Part shown: in pieces, positions 46,333 to 57,790 of the stretch | Position numbering within the stretch: the first letter of the stretch is position 1 | Layout: the number at the start of each line of letters is the position of its first letter | Assembly: GCA_921293015.1 (NCBI GenBank) | Contig: OV121092.1 | Coordinates: 10,112,001 to 10,176,000, forward strand | Length of the DNA: 64,000 nt | Direction: 5' to 3' | From: Phorcus lineatus | Taxonomy: Eukaryota; Mollusca; Gastropoda; Trochida; Trochidae | Notes under the pieces: generated by a model | The model's database searches: none | What the model was told of the DNA's origin: nothing | What the model saw: only the letters and a program-made list of their open reading frames with translations | Program-made: the position numbers and the translations under genes

Positions 46333-47955
46333 ATTCTTCTATTTGAAACATTTCTTTCTTTCCGAAACAAATACATATTTGTGAGATGAGAGAATGGGTT
46401 AATTGACACAATATTTTTACTTACTCCTCTTTCGAGACACCTGTATATAATACAACTGGCTAGTTTCACAGGGTAATTCACAACGGGACGTAAAGATCCT
46501 AAACATTGCTTTGCGGTAATAAATCTGTATGTACAAAATGTGTAAGACGACCAGTTTAAAAAATAACATACTTACTGGTGATATTCTTTAATTAAGTTGT
46601 TGTTGGAGTGTTATGATTGATAATTACAAATACACATTATGTTATAAATTAACAACTACAGCCCTTTCGTGTTTTGATAGGCAATGTTACCGCCATATAA
46701 AGTGTTTCATTACCTTCTCACGTCTGTACATGTTGCAATCATAAATGTATTTAAAATATTTCCAGGGTTAAGTCATGTACATAACAATCAAAGATTCAAT
46801 AATCAAACAATAAAACAATTACCACCAGATCTTAACATCGTTATCAATCATAAAATTTTGCTAGAAGATACTGAACGGTAACCTTATTTAAACCTATTCC
46901 TGCTCCAAACTTGATGGTGAAGGTAGACAATGATATTTGGTGTCTGGTCCATGCTCTAAAACATGCCAAGGCTTCAACATGCCCGATGCTGTGCTCTTAC
47001 AGCATGGATGATAAACAGCGTCAAATTTCAACAGGAAGACATTGAAGTTAATCACATTATGTTCGAGAAAATGGAAACAGTCTCTGGCCTTGTATCATCA
47101 ACATTTCCTACATGTACAAGGTAAGTCTCACACAACGAAGATAAAGTAAATGATCTGCATCTATCATCGGGCTACTGGGTGATTTTGCTTAAGCACTCAG
47201 GGGCTTAATAGGAAGCTTTTAAATAAATAAATTGTAAATCAATAGAACTCGCTTTTCCAATCCTCAAACAAACTTTCTACTGTCTATCAATGTTTCAATT
47301 TTAACAAATCTCTCGGGGCCAAACCAAAGGGTCAAACTTCGATATCATGATTTCCCGATTTTCTGTCAGTTATCTTGAAGACAACTTCATTGGTGCAGTT
47401 GATTGACTTTAAATAATTTCAAAGTGTCCTACTACATCAGCCTTCATTAAATCTGTAAAACTATTTCCAGTAATACCATATTATCTTAACATTTTAGGAA
47501 TAGTAGAAATTATGATTGATTATGTTTCTGCTACATTTCCATGTAGGCCAACTCTTTGATTCAATAACGTTAACATTACATACACCAAGCAATCTAATGA
47601 TAATAGACTATCAATGGTTAATTGAGGCTGCCCCCGTTAACATCCCTGGAACAAATTGAGCAAATCTTGACCGCAAAGACGTAACGTAGTCACTTAATCT
47701 AGCCTATTTAAAGACACTTTCGCTAATTTTGACCTTTAATGCGTGAGTACATTACAAACAGCTGACTGGACAAAATGAAATATAAGCCTTTCAAGCTCAC
47801 AGACGAAAGGTAATGGATAAATAGATATAGATAACCGCATCCTTAGTGACACATAGTATTTTCACATTATCTTTCTTGGCTAGGATAATAATACAAACGT
47901 CCAGAGTTATGGTCAAATCCCCTCCGAAAATGTACATCTTTATCTCTAAAATGCC
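46333..47955. other. AT-rich spacer, no gene
   Basis: No domain-bearing frame. A short MITE-like end (CCTACTACATCAGCC) lies near 47430. Confidence 0.4.
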
Positions 47956-48290
47956 CATCCTGCTTCATCAATGCAATTAAATCCGCTGATAGAGCTCCAT
48001 CCATATACCCTGATCTCGTTCGAGCCAAATCCCTTATATGGCTGGCGCGACCTGATGCTCGTGGCTAACCTAACCTTATTGCTTAAGCCAATGGAATATC
48101 GTTATCCAAGGAGCTTGAAGCTACTCTTTTGAAGTTAACGGACTTTTCCATCCGGGTTGTGCCGCTGTTGCTGGACGCGAGTCGTCTCATTGGCTGGTTA
48201 GATAACTAGCGATACGAGGCTTTTGGCTTAAAGGATGTAAGGGTATATTGAAGAAGCTCGATCATCGGATATAAATACCCTGGCCAAAAA
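47956..48290 (-). mobile_element. Family-C MITE with degraded right end
   Basis: The left TIR CATCCTGCTTCATCAATGC is intact. The internal blocks match 22634-22975 closely, and the right terminal GCAGGATG is missing. Confidence 0.8.
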
Positions 48291-49519
48291 TATTATGTTT
48301 TCTTGTTAAATGTTTTTTTAAAAAAACAGTCATATAAATGTACATAAATATTAAGTAAATTACCTACTAACAATGCATGTTTTTCTTTGTGTCTGCTGTC
48401 AAAATGTTTAAAACATTACCTTTGATTCTTTGGAGCAAGCCAATGTCCGGTTTCTAAATTACGAATTTAACTCGTTTATAGTCACTATACTGAAGTTTAA
48501 ATTTCAAGAAAGTACTGTTCAGAAACAATCACTATTTCTCGAAAAAACGAGATCATTTAAAGGTATTATATGTTTAACTTGAACAACCTACTCTGTGCCC
48601 CTTTAAGCCTAAGTAAACCCTATGATCTTCGTTGAAAGCTCAGACTTAAGTTGTCAGGGAAGTAAAGCATTAAATGAATAGGAACTATATCGATACAGGA
48701 ACTGGCGAATTCAACCACCTAAAACTCATTGTTTTTCCTCGTGAATTGTGGTTTGCCAACCGAAGACATTTGAAATGTACAATGATTCTCTATAGCTTTG
48801 CCAATTATCGACTACCACTTTCGCGATAAGTAGTTTAGTTTAAACATATTTTATTCAGCAGAAAAGGATGAGGAACAAGTTATCCAACTTAGAGTACCTT
48901 CTCCTTAGTATGTACATAAATTATTTACATTTTTACAAAGAAAGATGACAGATGATTGACAAGACAGCAGTGAAAAAGTAAAGAGCTAACAAATAGTTGA
49001 TATGTTGATGATATGCTATACAAATCTCTTTGTCTCACGTATGAACATTTCCACTGATTTAAATACATCGATATTTTGACATGGTGATAGGTCTGCACTT
49101 CCTTCTAACAAAACTTTAAGGTTAACTGTAATACCTGCTAATGTGCAAATGCGCTCTACAGATGAGTAGTTAAAGTAAAAGAGAATATAACAATCTATTA
49201 AGTATTTGCCACACTAAAATCAACGACCTACCGAGATCCATGGAAGTTAAGAAGCTCATCCTGAAACTGCTTAACTGCAAGTCGTTTCTTATCAAATATT
49301 TATAAGCCAAAAGCAAAAGTTTGTGTTGTCAAATATCAATAAATTCCTATATGGATAGTTCCAATACACTACTGTAAATTAGAGACAGGGGCTTCTACAT
49401 TTGTTCGTTTTCGGCTTAGTAATGGCCAAAACAGTCTTTTTTAAAAATGCTTTTTCTTTGTAGCTTTAATTGAATGTATCTTAAGAAACTGATGCTTTTC
49501 CTAATTACATGTTAGAATC
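48291..49519. other. AT-rich spacer, no gene
   Basis: Nothing recognised on either strand. Confidence 0.4.
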
Positions 49520-49966
49520 ATTCGGGTTGTGCCGCTGTTGCTGGATGCGAGTCGCCTCATTGGCTGGTCAGATAGCTAGCGATACGAGGCTTTTGGCCTA
49601 AAGGATATCAGGATGGGGGCGTCCTGGGAAGCAGAATGAATAGCATTAGTATAATCCCTTTGATGTTATAATCTGTGATTTCAAAGGATTAAAACACTGG
49701 GTAATGTGAAAAACTGAACTGCAAAATGCATTAAGGGTATGAAATAAACTATAATGTTTCAAACAAATTTACTCACTCACTCAGTTACTTGACTTGTCTT
49801 ATACAAACACCTAATATCTGACTGAGCTTTCACTCAAAAAAATCCGTTAGTGATGACCTGATGAGTGATGATTAATTTACTCACTGAGTGATGTTCACTA
49901 TTTTATTACATAATTGATTAGTTTACTCACAAAGTTCTACTTAGTCTTATATAAACATCAATAATG

Positions 49967-49974
49967 TATAAATA
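49967..49974 (+). promoter_or_regulatory. Candidate TATA box of the MULE transposase gene
   Basis: TATAAATA lies about 41 bp upstream of the ATG at 50008, inside the left end of the element. In AT-rich DNA this may be chance; position is the only support. Confidence 0.35.
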
Positions 49975-50007
49975 TTTTCAAACGCCAACAACGACATCAG
50001 TTCCACA

Positions 50008-51897
50008 ATGGCTCTTGCTCAGTTACCACAAGTTAATGTTAAGTTTATTCCCACTTCCCGTGGTGGTAGATACCTGTGTGTTGATGGATATATGTATAGA
50101 CTAAATAAGAGGAAAGCTGATGAATGGATCTTCTGGAGATGTCTCTCCAAAGACTGCAATGCCACAACATCAACTATTAACGACGTTGTGTCTAAGCCAC
50201 CCACAGCACACAACCACGAACCTGTGCATAATGACATTAAGGTATGTATTGTATTTCACTCGATTTATAACAATCCATGAAAAAAATAAAGTTATAAAGT
50301 TATAAAAATCCATTAGCATTCATGTAAAGTAACTTAAACCATGCACTGTAAGTATGGGATGACATTATATCTTTTTTATTTAATTTACAGATTCGACAGA
50401 CTTTATGTCGCCTAAAGTTGAAAGCAAGGTTAACATTGCAGCCGATGCCAAGCCTATTCAACGAGGAATTGTTGTCACTTCGAGATGGAGCCTGGACAGA
50501 TGACAACCGGACATTGATCCAGAACATGCCAACATACCATGGGGTGAAAAGTCAACTCCACGCCACGAGACGATCTGTCTTCCCAGCCATGCCGACACAT
50601 AGAGCTGAAATCCAGATACCAGAGGAGTACCAGAGGACAGATGCAGGGGAGAGATTTCTCTCCATCGATGATGGCGATGACGAAAAGATTCTTGGATTTA
50701 CAACAAAAAACAACCTTGAACACCTGTGTGCCACTGATGTCGTATATGGAGATGGTACATTTTACGTGTCACCAAACTTGTTCCTGTAACTCTATACGAT
50801 CCATGCAAAGGTTGCTGACCAGATGTTCCCCTTGGTCTTCTTCCTTTTGCCCAATAAGACCACAGCGACGTACACGAGAGCCTTCCGCCTTCTGAAACAA
50901 CTATCAGCTACCTATGGTCTGCAGTTGGCACCCAGTATAATACAGGTACATAAATGTCTTTCTTATATATATTAATATAATATTTTAATATATTTCAGTG
51001 AATTTATTAATGAGTAAATTATTTAACGTAACTGTCCCAAATTATATTTTTAAAGATTATTTGGATTATTTGGATTATTAATTTATGCCTTTTTGTTTCC
51101 CTTTTAGATGGACTTCGAGGTCGCAACCAAGACTGCTGCCTTGTCGGTTTTCCCAGGATCTACTTGGAAAGGATGCTTTTTCCATTTTGCCCAGTGCATA
51201 TGGCGAAAGACGCAGAATGTCGGTCTGCAAGTCGAGTACAGACTGAACCAGGACATTGGACGTTTTATACGACGCTGTGCTGGTCTTCCTTTGGTTCCTG
51301 TGGAAAATGTAAGTATACTTCATAATTGTATTTTTTTTATTTAAAAAAAAAAAATAATAATAATAAGTGTATTTCACAATCAAATACTATAAAACTATAA
51401 AAACTATAACTTAAACACCTTCCATATAATATTTCCTATTATATTCATATATATTCTTATCTTATCTTGACTGTTTCAGGTTGAAGATGTATGGGTGGAT
51501 GTCATTGCCGACATGCCAAACGACCCGAGATGCTGGCAGGTCGCAGACTACATGACGATCAACTGGGTGGAAGGAGACATTTCTTCATGGAACCACCATG
51601 ACACAGACGGACCGAGGACCAACAACAACTTGGAGGGGTGGCATGGGAGACTGAAGAAGATTGTTGGGAAAGCCCACCCCCAACGTCTTTGAGATGGTAA
51701 AATTCTTGCTGGAGGAACAGAAGCTAAACGAAATAAAGATGTTACAGTACAGTGCTGGCCAGCGACTCCCACCAAGAAAGAAGAAATACAGGGAACTGGA
51801 GAGGAACCTTGCCTCCTTGAAAGACAGACTCGCCCAAGGACAACTTGATTTGTTAAATTACTTGGATAGGGTTTCCCATGCAATCAAATTAGCTTAA
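50008..51897 (+). pseudogene. FLYWCH-MULE transposase, four exons, one stop and one frameshift
   Basis: Exons 50008-50241, 50391-50945, 51108-51308 and 51480-51897 are joined by introns with GT...AG ends (GTATGT/TTACAG, GTACAT/TTTTAG, GTAAGT/TTTCAG). All three junctions are in phase 0. Exon 1 encodes a FLYWCH zinc finger, with a Phe-Ile start, GYMYRLN, W-x-C, a second Cys and the HNH ending. Exons 2-4 encode the MULE catalytic fold. They carry YGDGTF (first Asp, about residue 199), MDFE followed by GCFFHFAQCIWRK (second Asp, about 265), and NNNLEGWHGRLKK (Glu, about 382). Two lesions break it: an in-frame TAA at 50787-50789, and a +1 shift in the five-C run at 51677-51681, after which homology continues in the next frame to the TAA at 51895. 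Total length without lesions is about 469 codons. It would cut and paste the element through its TIRs. Both lesions are single-event changes, so the copy is recently dead or the C run is a sequencing error. Confidence 0.85.
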
Positions 51898-51913
51898 GTA
51901 ACAAGATCCTCAA

Positions 51914-52082
51914 ATGAATGTCCATGTGTAACTAGTCTGTTTTATTAAATTTACTTATATTAAGTGCTATGTCAGATGCCAATGTGTATCTAGTCTGTAT
52001 TATTTAATTTGTTTATCATAAGTGCTATGTCAAATGTCCATGTCTAACTAGTATCAATGCAATGTATTTCTTCATCAATAAA
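51914..52082 (+). promoter_or_regulatory. MULE 3-prime UTR with ~60-bp repeats and a poly(A) signal
   Basis: Three diverged units carry (G/C)CCATGTGTAACTAGTCTG-like and AAGTGCTATGTCAAATG-like blocks near 51917, 51979 and 52037. AATAAA follows at 52077-52082, about 180 bp after the stop codon and still inside the element. Confidence 0.6.
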
Positions 52083-52282
52083 TTGTCTCTGTCGAATACA
52101 TGTTCGTCTTTTTACCACTTCACATTTTCATATCACCCATGTGCCTGTAATCACATAGACCGCCTATTGTTAGCGACCACTAATCCTTACAGTTAATCCC
52201 CCTAAGGCAGACTCTGTGTTTGTACTGTTCTGCTTCCCAGGACCTAACCATCAGGATACATGGAAGGAGCGGATGCAGGATG

Positions 52283-54033
52283 CTACATAAGTGATAGGTG
52301 ATACACATCAGCTTCATGATCTAATGTGAACAATTCTTAACCTCTAACTACTTCTGTTGTCAATGACAATGCAATAACAATGTGATTTCCTTTTTCTGGT
52401 AACATTTGTAATCGTCTTCAATTACTTGTAAATATCGCGTTTCATGCAGTCAAACCTTGAACGCCCAATAAAATATGTTTACCCTTTATACACTGGTATC
52501 AAACGAGGACCTACAAATGGTCAAGATAACTGTTGGGAAAACAGACGAGGTGGAAAAGACCATATAAAAGATATTGTTACCAGTCTACTGGCGCCTCTCG
52601 CACACACGACATACAGTTTGTGAGAACATAATTTCCAGAACGTCAAGGATAATTGTAGGTCTCTTGACACAAATCGTTGCTAGCATTTCAATCAACATAT
52701 TCACGGAATACCGTTACCGTTTTTTTCTGAAATGTGATTGTAGACATTCAGAGGCGTAAAATAGAATGACATATTCTATGCAGTCCTCCAAACGAAAAAC
52801 CGTGGCTTATTTTACAATCAAAGTGAAACTTAAACATGAAGGACTAAATACCTAATAACGTAATGAATAATCAATAAAGACAGACACGAATTGTTTCAGT
52901 GGCATTCTAGAAGTTGCTAGTATAAGGAAGACAATGGTTTATGGATGTAGCCAATGTGTAATATAGAAGTTGTACATCCATACACAATTGTCTTCAAAGA
53001 CACCTTTCAAATAAATTATGATGAATTGAATAATATCATTGTCATTAACTGCGATCTTAATGGTTTTTGTGTTACGTGTTAAGAGACTTGATATATATTG
53101 TACATGAAGCGTTTATCTTTCAGAGAGGAACTATTGAAGATAAATGTAGGAGTCTCTGACAAGGTTGTTTTTAGGCACATTTCTAATTCGATGACAACCG
53201 ACGGAAAAGTGTCACCTAATAGCATTATTTGCAACTGTTATAATATCATAGATTTTCTTATTGGAAAGTCAAATGGATGATGATAATGAGTAAACATTCC
53301 CTGAGTAATATATGACCATGTCTAAAGTTATTTCATTGCCTTTAAATGTGTAAAACAACTTTAAAATAGGTTGCAAATGCAACTTAAAAAAATATAAGCA
53401 CGTAGATTCTACTTTAGTTCTATCATCATGATTTGAGACATGTTACAAGTTGAAAAACTTAATGGTTAAATTTAAATAAAACGTCCCAAGAATGGCATAT
53501 TTAACATTTCTCTGTCCTATCAACCTCCTGACAACTCAACTACATACTTAATCCTTATTAAGAAACTCAATCCGCTCAGACCAGTTTTTCCGTGGCATAT
53601 CGAGGGTGAAAATAGAGGCTTTTTACATCCTGCAAGATGTCAGGGCAATGGAACACGACACGACTGTCACTTCTGAATGAACTTGAATCACGAATAAGTA
53701 CTTTGTGCACTTATCCCGTTTTCATTTTGTTTGTTGCAGAACTTGACGCTCGGAATTGATAGCTTACTCTGTACATATCTAGTATATGTCACACAGAATA
53801 CGGTCATGTCGGTCACAGGGAGTACTTGTATCCAGGGTTCTGAGATGGCATCTTATTTTCAGTTTCTTAGTGAAGTAATATGCAACCCTAACCCTTTCTT
53901 TGAAATTCTAATATAAGAATGCTACTTATTAAAATTTCTATTGAATCTAGTTAATCACTGACAGTCACAGTAGCGTGAGTACTTTTTTTCAAAAAGTCAT
54001 ATCAAACTATCAAATGAATTCGAAGTGTTTTTT
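52283..54033. other. AT-rich spacer, no gene
   Basis: No domain-bearing frame or recognised element. The open frames at 52574-52759, 53098-53280 and 53731-53916 look random. Confidence 0.4.
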
Positions 54034-54264
54034 CCGCTCATCCAGCTCCTTCCATAAACCCTGATCTCTTTCGAGCCAAATCCTGCGTGCGGCTGGCGCT
54101 GCCTGATGTTAACGGAATTTTCCATCCGGGTTGTGCCGCTGTTGCTGGAGTCGTTTCATTGGCTGGTTAGATAGCTAGCGATACGAGGCTTTTGGTTTAA
54201 AGGATATCAGGGTATATGGAAGGGGGTCGATCAGCGAATTTAATTACGCTGATGAAGCAGGATG
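54034..54264 (-). mobile_element. Family-C MITE with left-end and internal deletions
   Basis: Internal blocks CCGGGTTGTGCCGCTGTTGCTGG and TAGCGATACGAGGCTTTTGG and the right end TGATGAAGCAGGATG are intact. The left terminus and about 90 bp of the interior are missing relative to 22634-22975. Confidence 0.82.
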
Positions 54265-54269
54265 TTACT

Positions 54270-54975
54270 TATATACGTTAGATGTCTTCATTTTATTTTC
54301 AATTGATATATTATGTAAAGCAAACATCATAAGACATTCTTTTCTTAGTCAAGAATTATTAATAACATGTCATGGAAGGAGGGTTACTGGTCTTAGTTTA
54401 AACGTCTTCTTTCTTCATCTAATTTCATTTTATTTTCAATAAATATATTATGAAAAGCAAACACCATAAGACATTATTTTCGTAGTCAAGAATTATTAGT
54501 AATATGTTATGGCAGGAAGGTTACTGTTCATAGTTTAAACATCTTCTTTCTTAATCTAATTTCATTTTATTTTCAATAAATATATTATGAAAAGCAAACA
54601 TCATAAGACATTCTTTTCGTAGTCAAGAATTATTAGTAATATGTTATGGTAGGAAGGTTACTGTTCATAGTTTAAACATCTTCTTTCTTTATCTAATTTC
54701 GTTTTATTTTCAATAAAATTATTATGAAAAGCAAACATCATAAGACATTCTTTTCGTAGTCAAGAATTATTAGTAATATGTTATGGTAGGAAGGTTACTT
54801 GCCTTAGTTTAAACATCTTCTTTCTTAATCTAATTTCATTTTATTTTAAATAAATATATTATGAAAAGCAAACAACATTCTTTTCGTAGTCAAGAATTAT
54901 TAGTAATAAGTCATGGAAGGAGGATTACTCTTCTCAGTTTAAAAGTCTTCTTTCTTCATCTAATTTCGAAAGATT
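54270..54975 (+). repeat. ~137-bp satellite, five units
   Basis: TC(A/G)TTTTATTTT recurs at 54288, 54425, 54562, 54699 and 54836, a strict 137-bp period. The last unit is shortened by a ~9-bp deletion. Each unit carries AAAGCAAACA, CATAAGACATTCTTTTCGTAG, AGTCAAGAATTATTA and GGAAGGTTACT blocks. It abuts the right end of a family-C MITE. Confidence 0.92.
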
Positions 54976-55038
54976 GAGTGACATTCGATCTGCAGGGAAG
55001 AGGTTACAGAAAGGTTAACATTCATGAAACTCAATCTG

Positions 55039-55361
55039 GTGAGTTGAGGTGAGGTGAGTTGGTGTTTAACGCCGCTTTCAAGATTATTTCACTTATATCG
55101 CGGCTGCTAGTATTATTGCAGGGAGAAAGCCCGCAACACCATTGTGGCTATGCATTGCGGTGAAACCTGCTAGCATCGGCTGGAACTAGCGAACCATGGG
55201 TGGTACTGCGCTGAATTTCAGTGCAGCATTGCACCCAAACCTGACTGCGTGTAGAACAGTTCTCTACTGCAGACAAAGTTGCCGAGCCCCTGGCGGGATT
55301 CGAACCACGGACCTCCTGATCCGAAGCCGAACGCGCTAACCACTGCGCTATCCCGCCCCCC
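55039..55361 (-). mobile_element. Reference full-length SINE-B (323 bp) with exact 13-bp TSD
   Basis: GAAACTCAATCTG is duplicated exactly at 55026-55038 and 55362-55374. On the minus strand the tRNA-like head carries an A box, TAGCGCAGTGG (55340-55350), and a B box, GGTTCGAATCC (55296-55306). These are a complete internal pol III promoter. The body and the CGGCGTTAAACACCAACTCACCTCACC tail are intact. This is the best-preserved SINE-B in the window and probably one of the youngest. Confidence 0.95.
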
Positions 55362-55374
55362 GAAACTCAATCTG

Positions 55375-57570
55375 TGACTTTGGTGTAGCCAAATATTGTT
55401 GACCTTAAGCATATCTTGTTATCGTGTTAACGTATCCTTCACTTCACAGTGTGGGTGGTAGTCATCACAAGTATTCTCGTCCATTTGAAGGATAATCACT
55501 TAATAACAGGTCTGTACCTAAAGAAAGTGTACCGACTACAAATCTTTAAGCAATTAGACAAAAACTTGTCACATTTACACTGCAAAACCATGTATTTATG
55601 ATTGGTGTTGTACGATTCGATTTAGTAGAAGAGAAGATTAATTATATGCTAATCATTCTTAACTAGCGCCCAATTTACTCAAGTAGAAACACTCAACCCC
55701 GCGGTAAAATATTAAATCAGTCAGGCGTTTATTACAAAATTGAGAATTGCGATTTGCCGTTCTTACCAGCCATTTTGACCAGGTTGTCATTGCCTTGTGT
55801 TTTTGCCTGTGTAGCCGTTTAGGGCATTCTCCTATATAGTCACTACAAGAACCTTCACTAAATGTTGCTCTAAACTACCCTGAAGTAGCAAAAGCTTATA
55901 ATTTACTATTATTAGTGAAGACTTGACTTATGTGTCTGTATGATGAAGCCCATTAACAACTGTCCAGAACCTGCTGAATGAAATATCAGATGAAGATATA
56001 CCAAAACAATGGCGGTTCTATTGGTTTCGACAAGATTGTTGCTTAAGGCAATATGTAAACTTCTAAAAAGACATTAATTCACTAAAAAAAAGTAATGAAA
56101 CATTAATGGTGTTGAAAGAATATCTACAAATTAACAAAAACGTAAAATGATTAAGGATGCCTTAGAAAGCCTTCTTTTTTAGTAGCGCTGTCACTTTTCA
56201 TTGTTTTTCATTTCGATTGAATGTGCTCTTTTCTTTGGGAATACTCAAATCAAAGGCAACCAAATTATCAAACTCAGTAAAATGTAAAAACAAAATTGTT
56301 TTATTATCAGGTCTTTATAACTTCTATGCATGAATTTAAATATTCCCTCAAACTTCGTTTCCACGTGAAAACCGAGGTAAAATCGGACCTTTAAGCTTTT
56401 TCTCAGTTGATAGAAGTGTCAGAGAGAAAGTCAGATGTCTGAACTGTAACATTCTCAAACAACTTGAAGGAAAAGCCTAATGAAACAAGATCTAAGAAAT
56501 CAATATCTAACCCCTATAATACAAAGGTTGCTGAAAACAGACATTTGTTAAATTCCATCTCAAACAGCCACTTTCCCTAATTACGCAAATTTAAAAAAAT
56601 TCACAAAATCCTCAATTCATTAATTGCCTTCACTCCGCCAAATTGAAACATTTTGCGATTTAGTACTTGGCTATTTAAAACACATCTCTATGTCTGACAT
56701 CAGAGGTTTTAGAAAGAGGGTATAAAACAACCACTGAGGAAAAGTTGATTCCACAAAAGAATTTGCTAAACTACATTTCTTTAATAAGATAATTAATGAT
56801 GTGTTAAATATGTGGTCTGTCTTAATATGTCATGAACTCATGAACATGTATTGTTGAATTTCTGCTGAGAACCACCACGGTAAGTACCATAAAAGCACAA
56901 ACATGAACACAAGCATTTATGTGTAAAACTCATAATCGGCACATTTACAGATTATTGGTAACGATTGTGTCAAGTCTGGATTTGTGCTATGAAACAATGA
57001 GGGTTTCACAAGACGTGACTATGTTAAAAACTAAGATTGTTAGAATAATTTTACAGCGTGTATAACGGAAACATACAAAGACGCATCACACAATAACTTT
57101 ATATAGTGATAACCTTGTAACAGTCAGTATCCCAGTTATTCAAGAAGCACAAACGTGAAGACGAACGGACGAACACGCTGCCTGTTGTAAAGCCACGACT
57201 ACTTTGCAGCGTTTGTAAAAACGTTTATGGAATAGTAAGGTTAGTAATCCGAAGATACATTCTGAGACATTTAGAACAAATGTTATCAAGCTAAGGGGAA
57301 GTATAATATTATGCGAAATTACAAAACAAGAAAAGAAACATGTTTCTATTTCGTAAAGATATATCCATGAACATATCTTCTACCTTGAGTGAAAATACGT
57401 AATTACACCTTCCAGACAACGAGATTATTGTGCTAGACTCTAAAGTGGCTTTGTTGAACCGTAAACCAGTTTCTTTCAACACAGCTGATTAATATAAGTT
57501 GATTTAAATTACACAAAATCAATCACATGATGTTCGATGAAATCAATAAACTATCATCACATGTATATTT
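55375..57570. other. AT-rich spacer, no gene
   Basis: No recognised frames, RNAs or repeats. Confidence 0.4.
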
Positions 57571-57790
57571 GAAACGACAGAATAAAAGGTGAAACGATTG
57601 AATAAAAGGTGAAACGATTGAATAAAAGGTGAAACGATTGAATAAAAGATGAAACGATAGAAAAAAAGGTGAAACAATAGAATAAAAGGTGAAACAATAG
57701 AATAAAAGGTGAAACGATAGAAAAAAAGGTGAAACGATTGAATAAAAGATGAAACGATTGAATAAAAGGTGAAACGATAGAAAAAATGGA
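57571..57790 (+). repeat. 20-bp minisatellite, 11 units
   Basis: Eleven head-to-tail units of GAAACGATTGAATAAAAGGT type run from 57571 to 57790 without length change. Variants at positions 9, 11-12 and 19 form mixed types. An 87-residue Phe-rich minus-strand frame here exists only because of the repeat, and the 20-bp unit shifts phase each time. Confidence 0.95.

Larger units (their letters stand above)
49615..52249 (+). mobile_element. Near-complete Mutator-like (MULE) transposon with TIRs and TSD
   Basis: The element is 2635 bp. The left end GGGGGCGTCCTGGGAAGCAGAA and the reverse complement of the right end GGTTAGGTCCTGGGAAGCAGAA form short TIRs, identical over the last 16-17 bases. ATCAGGAT is duplicated at 49607-49614 and 52250-52257. 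Extended by one base it is a 9-bp TSD with one mismatch (TATCAGGAT / CATCAGGAT). Because the interrupted host MITE is recognisable on both sides, the boundaries are well supported. The element contains one spliced transposase gene, at 50008-51897. Confidence 0.88.
49520..52282 (-). mobile_element. Family-C MITE remnant split by the MULE insertion
   Basis: Family-C sequence (TTGTGCCGCTGTTGCTGGATGCGAG ... AAAGGATATCAGGAT) stops at 49614. It resumes at 52250 with ATCAGGATACATGGAAGGAGCGGATGCAGGATG, in register with the intact copies (compare 22912-22975). The remnant is 5-prime truncated on its left. Confidence 0.85.

Noticed and set aside
50019-50237. Antisense frames over the MULE exons (also 50475-50734 and 51548-51883)
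   Set aside because: They are shadows of the spliced plus-strand transposase, which explains the motifs and splice sites.
54270-54975. CRISPR-like regular array
   Set aside because: The whole 137-bp unit is repeated, not short repeats with unique spacers, and the context is a eukaryotic genome.
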